Source of the DNA: Trileptium ribeirensis
Taxonomy: Eukaryota > Nematoda > Enoplea > Enoplida > Thoracostomopsidae
Reading direction: 5' to 3'
DNA length: 64,000 nucleotides
Assembly: GCA_030248225.1 (NCBI GenBank)
Contig: JASANE010021424.1
Span: 49,270-113,269, forward strand
The notes under the pieces: generated by a model
What the model saw: only the letters and a program-made list of their open reading frames with translations
Told to the model about the DNA's origin: nothing
Databases searched by the model: none
Translations under genes and position numbers: made by a program
In this document: piece after piece, positions 24,083-34,800 of the stretch
Position numbering within the stretch: the first letter of the stretch is position 1
Layout of the letters: each line of letters starts with the position of its first letter

Positions 24083-24863
24083 ATGCCAATGCGGAAATCA
24101 GTGTCACTAACCCCTCGCAGAGATTATGACAGACAGGACAAATATGAATGGCGATGTTCTAATTACACAGATTGCGCAAAAACAAGTACTTCATTTTTTA
24201 CAACCACCATCTTCCACTTGACAAACTATTACTCATTGGTCTTTCATAAATAATTTACCAAGTGCTTGGATCCAGACAGAAAGAACTGCACATTTCCAAC
24301 CATACCATCAATAATTGGTACAACTACTGCAGACACATAACAGTAGCATACGATAGAGACCATTGGCAGAACCTAACACTCGGCGGACCCGGAATAGACG
24401 TCGAAATCAACGAATCTATGTTCTTTCGTCAAAAGTACAATCGTGGAACGAAAACATGCATGAGTCCTCGGTATGCTTGAAAGGCAAACACAGCGATCCT
24501 TCTCTTCCCCATCCCCAACCGCACAATACCAACAATAATTGTTCTTGTCATTCACCACGTCTATCCGGGCACTCGAATTATCACCGACAGCTATACAACC
24601 TATATCCATGGTCTACGTCGCATACACCAACCATCACCGTATACTTACGCTACAGTGAATCATCGCAACCGTGAATTCATAAATTCTAACGACTTCACTG
24701 TCCACACGTAAAACATTGATGGTTTGTGGGGTCGCCTGAAGCTGTTCTTTCGTCAGCGGAGTCGAGTCAAGACAGATCTCTTTGATAGCTATCTCATAGA
24801 ATATGCCTGGCTACAATGTTTTAGCAACAACTTTCACGACGCATTCTTCTCACAAGTCACGTA
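24083..24863 (+). pseudogene. ISXO2-like (Merlin) transposase remnant
   Basis: A DDE transposase of the ISXO2/IS1016-like group, which cuts and pastes Merlin DNA elements. An opening segment begins at an ATG at 24083 and holds YEWRC...C, as in the N-terminal zinc ribbon. A helical stretch follows (NHTINNWYNYC at about 24297). Next is GGPG.DVEINES near 24385-24420, where the first catalytic Asp appears to be Asn, then KYNRG. The second Asp is in ITDSYTTY (about 24570). NIDGLWGRLK (about 24715) has Asp where the third acidic residue is expected. Stops at about 24236 and 24707 and frame changes show the copy is dead. No terminal repeats were found. Confidence 0.75.
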
Positions 24864-25056
24864 GATGTACGACGTCAAAATGCAGCTTGTCAATACAAAA
24901 GGTAAAACCCTTTTAACTCACTATATTTAACCCATAACTATATTTTGTATTATTAACTACATTTTGTACAATTAACTTAATAACTAACTTTGTTACATAT
25001 ATTAATTATTTTCTGTTATCAATAAGACCTCGGGGGAGGGGGGGCTGCCGCACCCC

Positions 25057-25980
25057 TGTAACCGAATTAAACAGTTAATACTATGACAGAAGAATATAAA
25101 TCACAATGTCTGTTCAGCGATCAGAACCATATCTTGAATGTAATTGGGTTTGTCAGCGTTAGTACAATAGGACACATAGCCTTCTGAAGACGGATGACTA
25201 AGTTGTTCGAGTGGCAAGTGATAGGCCCGGATGTGACGTTGGACGGGATGATTGAGCCGCGAATTGCGTCGGTGCGATCTGAGGACTACTACTTTCGTGC
25301 CGTACGAATTTATATGCGTTTGAAAACATAGCAACGAGTTACGATTGACTTACAAATCGACTAGCAATGAAAACTATGTCAGTAAACAGATCGACAATGT
25401 TCAATAGTTTATTCGATTGACTTTCAGCGATCCCAACCACCACTCCTACGTCGATATCAGTCATTAGCATATGAGCGTTACTACAATGGGACACATAGCC
25501 TTCTGAAGACGGATGACTAAGTTCTTCGAGTGGCAAGCGATAGGCCCGGATGTGGCGTTGGGCGGGACGTTTGACCGCGAATTGCGTCGGTGCGATCTGA
25601 GGACTACTACTTTCGTGTCGTACGAATTTATATGCTTTGAAAGCATAGCAACGAGTTACGATTGACTTACAAGTCGACTAGCAATGAAAACCATGGCAGT
25701 AAACATCTCGACAATGTTCAATAGCTTTGATTTCAGCGATCCCAACCATCACTTCTACGTCGATATCAGTCATTAGCATATAAAGCATTCGTTTAGCACA
25801 TTATATCATCTTTGTTTACAAATATACATTGACTTAACGATTCAGAAACTGAATCTGAATTAAGAAATGTTCTCTTCAAACAAGACACGCAGCCACAGAA
25901 AAACAATCCCTATCCGCAGCTGAGTACTCGTTCCCTTTCAACAGCGTTATTACAATAAAGTGTTCGCTAATTTAGCGACA
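25057..25980 (-). repeat. 3' LTR of BEL-2, with internal 319-bp duplication
   Basis: 924 bp. It matches the other LTR at both ends but carries a tandem copy of an internal segment (25155-25473 and 25474 to about 25780). This explains its 308-bp excess. The outer end has the dyad TCGCTAATTTAGCGA. Confidence 0.9.
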
Positions 25981-26045
25981 CTCCCAGCCGACAAATTATT
26001 ACGGCAAATCAGCCAATGTTCAATTATCAACCAAAATTAAATGAT

Positions 26046-27753
26046 CTACATTAGCCGCGCTGGATTGATCGATACATCGAGAGCGATACAAAATACAGAT
26101 GGGTTGAGGCTGTTTGTAAGACTCTTAATTACATTACTACTGCTATTGTTCCTCCCAGGCATCAATTTCTCGGTTAACGTGGTGAGCGTTGTTTCTAAAT
26201 TATTAGATTCAGTGACCGGACCACGATGCCAGGACTTTGGAGCGCCGAACACCTCCGGTTCTGTGAAACTGTCAAACAGTTCGTCGTCTGCTGTGGTGTG
26301 TAACCGATCTTCGGTTGGTTTTGGTGACATGTTTTGTCCAACACCATCTTCTATTTGACTCGTTTCTTGCAATATTTCGCTTGTTAAATTGTCAGCAACA
26401 TCCGGTTGAGTATATTCCTGATCGCTAGATTTCAGTATTTCGTTCTCGTTGCCTTTGTCGTTATGTGACGGAACATCTTCGTTCTCAAATGCAGGGACCT
26501 CTAGGCCACATAAGTGGGCAACGGAGCGTCGCACTGTGATTCCATTCGCTAAACGCACTTCAGCCGATCGCAGAGCACCATCATTCCCAGTAATAACGTT
26601 CGAAATCCGACCAAGTCGCCAAGCTCCTCTGGGCAAATTGGTGTCCTTCAGTAGTACGTACTACTTCCCACACGACGGTACTACTTCCCACACGACGGTA
26701 CTACTTCCCACACGACGGTACTCCTTTAACCACGGATCGCCCTTGGAGATGTGCTTGTTGTCCTTTCTCTTAGGAGGTTTAATCATCTCGCCACTGTTCC
26801 CAAAGTACGTCAAGGCGACGTTGCTTAAACTTCCAATGTTTCAAAAGGTGGCGAGTTGCATCACCTCCTTGTAATGAAATCGAAGGATCAACACAAAGAG
26901 TTCCTGTAGAAAGTTCGACTAAGAAATCCATTGGGCGTAACGCCATGCTCGAGTCTCGAGCAGAGTGCACATATGAGATTGGACGACTGTTCACGACAGC
27001 TTCTACTTCAGTGCTCAACGTAATAAATTCATCCCATTTCAGAAGATTTCGCGCAATGGTTGATCTCAGGGCGCTCTTAACGGTTGATACCAAACGCTCA
27101 TAGAAGCCCCCTTGCCATGGGACTAATTCAGTGGTAAATTTCCATTTGACGGAATTCTCTGCCAAATATGGTTTGACGGAGTCGTCTCGAAAGACTCAAT
27201 GCCATATACGGTCAAAAAGGTTCTTTGCAAGCCGGAATTGAGGCGCGTTGTCCGAGATGATCATATCGGGCCGACCACGTCACGAAATGAAACGACTAAT
27301 GCAATCGATGAAGCAACTAGCCGTGCAATCAGCAACGTGTTCTCTATGTACGGCGCGGATCGTAACGCATGTGAAGAGACAAAGCCACACCTTATGGACG
27401 TTATCATGCAACTTAACATTCACTGGCCCAAGGTAATCAAGACCTACGAATTTAAATGCTTTTGATCTAGCAACCCGTTGACGCGGCCATAGTGGCATGT
27501 TTGGCAATGCAAAAGGTGGTCCCCGACTACGACAAATGAGACACCGAGCAATAATTTTCCTTACCGCCGTTCTACCCTTCGACACAAATGTCGGAAGTTG
27601 TTTCTCGCTACGAAGCCAGTTCAGCACACAGCTGGAATCACAGAAAATATATGCACGGATTACTTGCGGGAAAAAGAGAGACTTTCGAACGAAATTGGTT
27701 GCTCTTGTGGCTATGGTAAGACCAAGAAGCTCTAATCGCGGCAGTGAAATCAC
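26046..27753 (-). pseudogene. pol: BEL-2 RNase H and integrase remnant
   Basis: The RNase H end (SLPRLELLG, then CDSSCVLNWL at about 27640) runs straight into an integrase zinc-finger end (CLIC at about 27545), so the linker and the His part of the finger are deleted. The core begins GLDYLGP (first Asp, about 27460). The second-Asp region falls in a damaged gap between 27280 and 27165. The Glu block PWQGGFYERL is at about 27115. 26636-26046 holds the DUF5641-like C-terminal domain (GRISNVI..NDG..R.AEVR) plus a low-complexity tail. Confidence 0.85.
26658..26717. repeat. 20-bp triplication in BEL-2
   Basis: Three identical copies of a unit containing CTACTTCCCACACGACGGTA lie between the integrase core and the C-terminal domain. 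It is probably slippage after the copy died. Confidence 0.9.
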
Positions 27754-28055
27754 GGTTTCATCATTATGTCGTGGTGTACGGCGAAGATGTCGCGAAAACT
27801 AAATATGTCTGCCAAGAAGTTGTGGACCGCTGCCGTGTTCGAATATAGATAGTCGTCGCATAAATATTCATTGAAGCATCGCAGAATGTAACAAGCGAAA
27901 CTTCGTCAGTTTCACCGACCGAAATGCAGCGAGGAATTTCTGTTTAAAAGATTGGTTGGATGTCAGCATAGATTTGAGCCCAAGTTTGTTGAAGGTGCTC
28001 CTGAAGAAACTCATCCCACCCATAATTACCTTTCCACAGATCTCGCAAGAAGCAC

Positions 28056-28947
28056 TTAGCCTTCATTGTACATGGCAAAAACAGACCCATCGGATCGTAT
28101 ATAGCTGCAACCGTTTGCAGAAATTCTCGTTTGGAGCACCCAGAACATTCCCAATACCTTCATATCCCTCGCCTTAGCTCTATCCGCAGGAACAATTGCC
28201 TCCATGACCTCGTCGATATTAGAACCACATTCGCGAAGGTTCATTCCGGCTGGTTCAAACATTAGCTTCGCATCAGTATACAGATGAATAGCTTCTTCCA
28301 CGGTGTGAACGCCAGTGACCACGTTGTCTACGTACATATTTCTTCGAATCAACTCAGCAGTATGGCTGTTGGTAAGTTGAAGATGATGCTGCACCACGCC
28401 CCCGAGAAAAAAGAGGCTAGAAATTGCACCAAACGGCACACGTGCAAAACGCAAAACAACGTGACCGCGTTTTGGGTCACCACTCTGTGGTGACAGTTCA
28501 CCAAAAGATACGTGTTACATCCCGATGGCATTCTTCTAACCCAATTTGAAGGAATGCCTTTTCCACATCAGCAATTATGGCCACCCTGTTAAGCCTAAAC
28601 CGCAGTAATACTGAACAGAGATCCGGTAGGATAACTGGCCTACGGTATAGGCACTCATTAAGCGATAATTGTTGTTTTGATGTCTTGGCGCTAGCATCAT
28701 AAACTATACGAACCTTAGTACTGTTATGACTAAGTTTCACCACCGGATGATGAGAAAGATAGTAGAAAGAAACTGTATTGTTTGTCGACTGACGGTCGTT
28801 GGTGGGAACTTCTTCAATTATTCCTTCCGACAACTGGTGCTCGATTACTTTGGCATATTCCTGCCTGACAGTAGGATTGGACGACTGAAGTCGTTTGCCT
28901 AGGGAGATAAATCGACTGAAGGCAAGTTTTTCGTTTCGGAGTAACAA
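28056..28947 (-). pseudogene. pol: BEL-2 reverse transcriptase remnant
   Basis: RT blocks are visible in order: KVRIVYDASAKTS, ILPDLCSVLLRFR and ADVEKAFLQIGL in the first piece (28947-28498), then RFARVPFGAISS and YVDNVVTGVHT in the second (28454-28056). YVDN replaces the usual YVDD, as in the other BEL/Pao copy. A stop and a shift separate the pieces. This domain would copy the element RNA into DNA. Confidence 0.85.
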
Positions 28948-29228
28948 ATCTTTTGTATCCTTATTTCACATGGTAGCGGCCGTCATAAAAACACACAGAT
29001 TCATTGAAACTATCATTCGCCTTCGAACCAATATTCTGACGAGGGTCATCTCCGATACCAACCTTTTCTAGCTTTCAAAATTCGTCAATGTCAGGCGGCG
29101 CTGCGGATTTATGTTGGGCCGAAATAGCGGCGAGTCCCAACTCTGTCGTAATGGCAGTTGATCGTTCTGTAAGACATAACATTACGGGACCAATTGAACA
29201 CGAAGCCAAATCGTCACCGAACTACCTC

Positions 29229-29839
29229 CTAATACAAGGTCAAACGTCGTGGGTATTTATCTGACCATGTGCTCGGTCCAGTCACAACCTGCCAGAAGTA
29301 ATCGCTGCCAATGCGCACATCCGGTGGACCCGGATGACGGAAATTGTCGGCCATTCTCGGACCCATTACCGTCATTAGTCGTTGCGCACTACCCGGTAAG
29401 TTTGTTGGAGTCACTGCGCAATTTGTAATCCTAGCGGTTGTATGAGCACTTATCATTATGGAACTCCCATCTCGCTGCTGGAGCTCAAACTGAACAGCTT
29501 TGGTTAGTACGAAGTGGCGCGGTCGATACCAAATACTGCAAGATGAAGAGTTTCCTGCTCTCCAAACGGCAACTTCCGCCGGCACGCCATCTCTTCAGTG
29601 ATGAAGTTACGATGGTTTCCTGAATCCAATAGTACTCGAACGAGATGTGTTGATCCATCAATGGGATTAATAATTTTCGTCACGGCCGTGGATAACAAAG
29701 GCTGTTCACCAGCATGGAGTCCAGAGACAGATGAAGACTCGAGATTTGCAGATGCGGTAGCTTTGGTTTGTTTGGATGATGCATTTGCCCTGAACCGCAC
29801 AGGACAAAGTGGGGAGGGGTGCTGACGCAAGCACCACAA
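29229..29839 (-). pseudogene. BEL-2 aspartic protease remnant (DUF1758-like)
   Basis: The active-site segment LLDSGNHRNFI lies near 29648-29616 in one frame, where BEL/Pao proteases have D-S-G-S. Flanking sequence (LSTAVTKI...GSTHLVRVLLDSG) follows the family pattern. The second half continues in another frame at 29585-29229 and ends at the linker before RT. Confidence 0.75.
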
Positions 29840-31088
29840 GCGCTTCGGATGGGTTCGACATTAGAAGAATTGTGATTCGGATTCATACACCTGCTACATT
29901 TGTTCATACGGTCAAGTTGTTTCTTACGTTCGTCTGCAGTAGAGTAATTCTCGCACCGAGAGTTGAAATGCTGCTCACCACAGAAGTAGCACGGATTCTT
30001 GGGCTCATCATACCGCCCTGAACGATCAACATTAGTCATTGTAGAACTTGCCGAATACGCCGGATGACGCGAAGGGTTCATGCCAGTTGACGACGATAGT
30101 TGACTATTAGCCTTCGATTTCATTTCTGATCGAGCAACATTGCGTTTCTTATCAAAGGGATCAAGGTCGTTCAACATGTCTTGAAGACTGGTATATTCGA
30201 CGATGTATAACTTCAACGCATCTTATAATTTTCTCATCGTCGAATGGGTTCCGACGTTTGATCGCCGTGATAGCTCTTTGATAATGTCGCTCGCATATTT
30301 GCTAACAATATCCCGTATCAGTGATCGATTTAAATCGACATTTTCCCCGGCAGTCTTTAATTGACGGAATATTCGTTCACAGTTATCAAAGGTCCGTCGA
30401 AGGTCGGCTACCTGATTTGACGACATTGGTAGGCGTTTGAGCTAGCTAAACAACACACCGATAATCATCTCCGGCGTTTGCTCAAAGCGTCCTTTCAAAA
30501 TTTCTATGGCAATGCTGTACCCTTCGTTGCTTATTGAAAGTCCTTCGATAGCTTCTAAAGCGGGTCCTCGAAGCAGTGAACGCAAGTAAGGCAGTTTCTC
30601 GACTCCTGCAAGCGAAGTGTTATCATCAACACTAATCCGAAAGACGGACCAAAATTGTTCCCATTGTAGCACGTCACCACGGAACTCCGGCAACTTCAAC
30701 AGGTTGTTGTGCGCGCGGAGTCAGGTTGGGGTTATCGATCGTTAAAGCAGGTTGATTCAGGCGTTACAACATCAAGCGTAAAAGTCGAATACAGCCTCGT
30801 CCATCATCGATCGTATCAATGAAGTTGTCACTGCTTGACACAAATATGGCGTACGTTTCTTTTTCTGCATCGACTTCTTCGTCAGGCAAGTTTTCAATCA
30901 ATTTCTGTCACTGTTCTTGTTAATGTTCCGGACCGTCTACAGATGATTCCATCTTCTCGATGAGCTCTTCTAATATTGAATAACGGTTCAATATTAGCTT
31001 TAATATTCAACAACGGTTTAATATTCAAACGTTCTTTACGAGGCCCAATAGCTTTACGTATTAACCCAGATTTACTTTTAGGTGCCAT
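29700..31088 (-). pseudogene. gag: BEL-2 gag remnant
   Basis: The N-terminus begins at a Met at 31088 (MAPKSKSGL). A DUF1759-type Gag segment is at 30699-30442: KLPEFRGD..QWEQFW, then LPYLRSLLRGPALEAIEGL. Frames at 30426-30223 continue the capsid with shifts. Zinc knuckles lie around 29970-29880 (CYFCGEQHFNSRC and CSRCMNPNHNSSN, the second incomplete). At least four interruptions break the frame. Confidence 0.85.
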
Positions 31089-31150
31089 GTCAACAGGTGG
31101 TAATTATGCAAAATATTGTTTGTTGGATCCTCCTGGTTGTGTCAACTTTC

Positions 31151-31766
31151 TGTCCCCGAATTAAACAATTAATACAATTACAGAAGAATATAACTCACAA
31201 TGTCTGTTCGGCGATCAGAACCATATCTTGAATGTAATTGGGTTTGTCAGCGTTAGTACAATAGGACACATAGCCTTCTGAAGACGGATGACTAAGTTGT
31301 TCGAGTGGCAAGTGATAGGCCCGGATGTGACGTTGGACGGGATGATTGAGCCGCAAATTGCGTCGGTGCGATCTGAGGACGACTACTTTCGTGTCGTACG
31401 AATTTATATGCGTTTGAAAGCATAGCAACGAGTTACGACTGACTTACAAGTCGACCAGCAATTAAAACCATGGCAGTAAACATATCGACAATGTTCAATA
31501 GTTTATTCGATTGACTTTCAGCGATCCCAACCATCACTTCTACGTCGATATCAGTCATTAGCATATAAAGCATTCGTTTAGCACATTATATCATCTTGGT
31601 TTACACATATACACTGACTTAACGATTCAGAAACTGAATCTGAATTAAGAAATGTCCTCTTCAAACAAGACACTCAGACATAGAAAAACAATCCCTATCC
31701 GCAGCTGAGTACTCGTTCCCTTTTAAAAAGCGTTATTGCAATAAAGTGTTCGCTAAATTAGCGACA
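31151..31766 (-). repeat. 5' LTR of BEL-2
   Basis: 616 bp, TGT...ACA, single-unit version of the LTR. Its outer end carries TCGCTAAATTAGCGA, a hairpin of seven-base arms directly at the terminus. Apart from the duplication in the other copy, the pair differ by scattered substitutions, so the insertion is moderately old. Confidence 0.9.
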
Positions 31767-31879
31767 ACCCCCCCCCCCCCCGAACCCCCAGCTGTAAGAT
31801 TCCCGGGGTGGCTTCGCCTCCCCGGGCCCTCTACTAAGCCATTGTTCCAACTAAGCCATAAATCCTCGTTGTTATTATG
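31767..31879. other. C tract and GC hairpin between BEL-2 and giant LTR
   Basis: A run of C (31768 to about 31780) is followed by CCCCC and a strong hairpin at about 31801-31825 (CCCGGGGTGGC, loop, GCCTCCCCGGG, one mismatch). The first five bases are the BEL-2 target duplication. Confidence 0.7.
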
Positions 31880-34800
31880 TGAGGCCATAAAAGCGCCGCC
31901 CTATTGTTGTCATTGTATACCGTTTTATGATTATGTTGTGCTATAATTGTACTTTTGTTGGGTTGATCACGCCATAAAAGCGCCTGTATTTTACTATGTT
32001 ATAATGTACTATGTTCGTCATACCTTGTATTTTGTAATTTCTAGGTTGGAGGTACGATTGATAGAGTGTAACGCATTTGGGATAATTTTAGGAGAAAAGT
32101 TAGGGATTTTTACGCACGCAAACTGATATTTTATAGGTGTAGCACTTGAGTATGGCGAGCCTTACCACACGCGATCTCGTAGGAATATAAGACGGTACGA
32201 CTCTCCCCCGCTGAACCCAGTATAAGTATATACGTAGGGATTGCCCTACCCCGAATGGTAGGACCACGAAATTTGTTACAAATCTTCATAGGAAAGATTG
32301 GCCGTGACGGATACCCGTCACGACCATCCTCACGAATGAGGACCACAAAGAGGTGGCTGTCCGCCCGAAAGCGAAGAGCAATTGAGAGAATTCCCTGAAA
32401 ATTATAAGAGCAAACTAAAAATATAAAATTTCCCAGCGTTCGTTAGCTATTGCTACACTGGTAATTGGTGATGTCTTATGAAGTATTACTTACCAGCGTT
32501 CAATTTCGCTGGCTAAGATGAGATAAAAGTTGAAAATTTAGGAAAATTTGGTGTCTAAAGTATCGGCTCCGGCCCATAACTCCGGAACCGTTGGGAATTC
32601 TAAAATTTCTTACTTAACATTTCTTATAGAGAATTTTACGGTCTTTCGAATGAGACCGGCTTCCCGGAGATCCGACCCGGATCCACGGACTTATAAGTGA
32701 ATATGTAGGTACGTAAATCAATAAAATACGATTAATCAAATAATTCAACGAGTACCAATCACACAAATATATACGTAGCACCATCGTCATCCCCAGACCC
32801 GCGGCTTTAATTTAAGCCCGCACCGGTCCCGCGGTGCCCACTTTTAGGTACTCCTTCCTATGAAAAACACAAACTAACGCCACGACCGGCATGTAACACC
32901 TCATTAGATTCCCGTTGTCCAGACTAACACAAATATATATAAATCACCCCAGAAAAATGCTCCCCGAACCCAAGGGAACCGTTTAAAAACCCTCATTTTT
33001 GAAAAATTTGGCATGGACCCTCCCCCAAGAGCTTATTTCCCCCATGTAGACCGAATACGGTCCTGTTACATATCGTTTTAACCGGACGGACATTCTGAGT
33101 CCGAATCCGGGTGTTGTTTGACACTCCGGCCATTCCCCATTGACCCCCACCCTCTTCTTACTCTTTGCCCTCGTTTTTCTTTTCTTTTGTTTACTTAAGC
33201 CACGTCTTTCTGAGTACGCCTTTTCAATATAAAATATCTTCTTTTAAGCAACAGCCAGGCTAATATTAAGTTGATGAAGGGATGTGCTTGCCGATGTTTC
33301 AGTACAGCCCGCTTTATTAGCTGTTCGTTGGACTAGCTGGGTAAACAACGCTGGGTGTAAATGCGGCATAGAGTACCTACTAATTTATACTAGCTTCCAA
33401 TAAACTTGATATTATACGTTTCGAGACCGAGCACCAATGCTACATTGATAGGCGAATTATAGCTGAATATTAGCGTTGTACAAACTTGAAATTAATTTTC
33501 TTATCATAAAGTCAACAAACGACTAATATAAAGTGGATATGAATCTATATAATTTTATATCAAAACTTGCGGATGCTTGTATGTTTTGCCGTACGCGTAG
33601 TGGTGAGGCCCTTTTTATTTATCGAACGAACAAGCTTAAATTGGAAACTTGAGCACACTCCATACGAATTCTATGTGAAAGCTATATGGCAGTCGGAAGC
33701 CTCTGTTGATGCCGCTAGAAAGTTTGTTATTAACAGCCAATATAAATTTTATATAAAAGCTCACGTTTTATTGACAGGACCACCAAGGTTCCAGATTTAA
33801 AGTAAATATAGTTGACCTTATAGTCGGTACGAAAGTAATGTCAGAACTAACGGCTTGATATTGAATTAATACGATGCCTGGAAGTTTGATGCAGTTTTAT
33901 TAACAAAACTATATGAGTTTGTGTAGAGCTTAAATAAAGGTGGTGTTACGGTTTATAAGTTAATATAAAATTTTCTTGGTTTAATGTGAGATTCCTTAGG
34001 AACTTTTAGAAAGTTCACGTTCATTTAAAAGAATTTTATATAAAAGTATCGTAAACAAGGTCGTAAATCAATTAAATTGCGTATAAAGTTTATATAAATA
34101 TGATCATTTGATAATATCAAATATGATTGGAATGTGGCCGATAAGAATATTTATTTAATTTAGTAATATTAGATCAGAAATCGGACCAAAAGTGCTGAAT
34201 AAGCACTTTAACGGTCTCTTAATTTAAAATTTCAAATTTTTGAAATCGAGTATAAAAGGAGAGACACACCAGCTCTGCAGTGTTTAGTCCGACTTCGACA
34301 GCGCAGAGTTCGGTCGTTTTGCAGACCGACTCTGGCGCTCAACATTGATTTGTTTTACTTTCGCTTTCTTTGGTTTACTCATGGCTCTCTTCGCTTTGGT
34401 CGTGCCTGCGGATGGATGGGCGATGGACGTCGACGAAAGGATCTGACTCTGTAAGTGTGGACAGGGAGGTAAAGTAGCGCAAGCAAGCCTAGCTAGTGTT
34501 CGGTTAAGAGAAGCCCGACGTAGGACCGTCAGACTATAGGACCGAATGTCGTTTTGATAAGCATCATCGTTCAGTTGCTGCCTCCCCTGTCCATACTGAT
34601 GTTTACCCGATAGTTTAGCCCGCCCTAGCTCGTTCCGCCGACCCGTCGCCATGCCTGGAGATGCGCCTGTTTTAATTGGGAAGTCAGAGTCGAACTGGAC
34701 CTCCCTCGGTCGATGAGTTAGGATACAAACAAAGCGTAACACTTGCGCTTAGACTTATTTTACATCATTCCCTGAGTCGAGTTGAGATTGTAAAAATTCA

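Larger units (their letters stand above)
25057..31766 (-). mobile_element. BEL/Pao LTR retrotransposon (BEL-2), decayed full-length copy
   Basis: Two direct repeats, 25057-25980 and 31151-31766, both starting TGT and ending ACA, bracket minus-strand gag, protease, RT, RNase H and integrase remnants in BEL/Pao order. A perfect 5-bp target duplication ACCCC lies at 25052-25056 and 31767-31771, the size expected for this superfamily. All coding parts carry stops and shifts, and a piece between RNase H and the integrase core is deleted. It sits beside a C-rich tract, 113 bp from the right giant LTR. Confidence 0.92.

Noticed and set aside
33000..33200. Possible tRNA or small RNA in the GC-richer parts of the giant LTRs
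   Set aside because: No A/B box pair or cloverleaf could be found by eye; the GC content reflects the LTR family.
34284..34742. 152-codon minus frame in the right giant LTR
   Set aside because: Antisense to the LTR transcript, no counterpart frame in the left copy, no recognisable domain.
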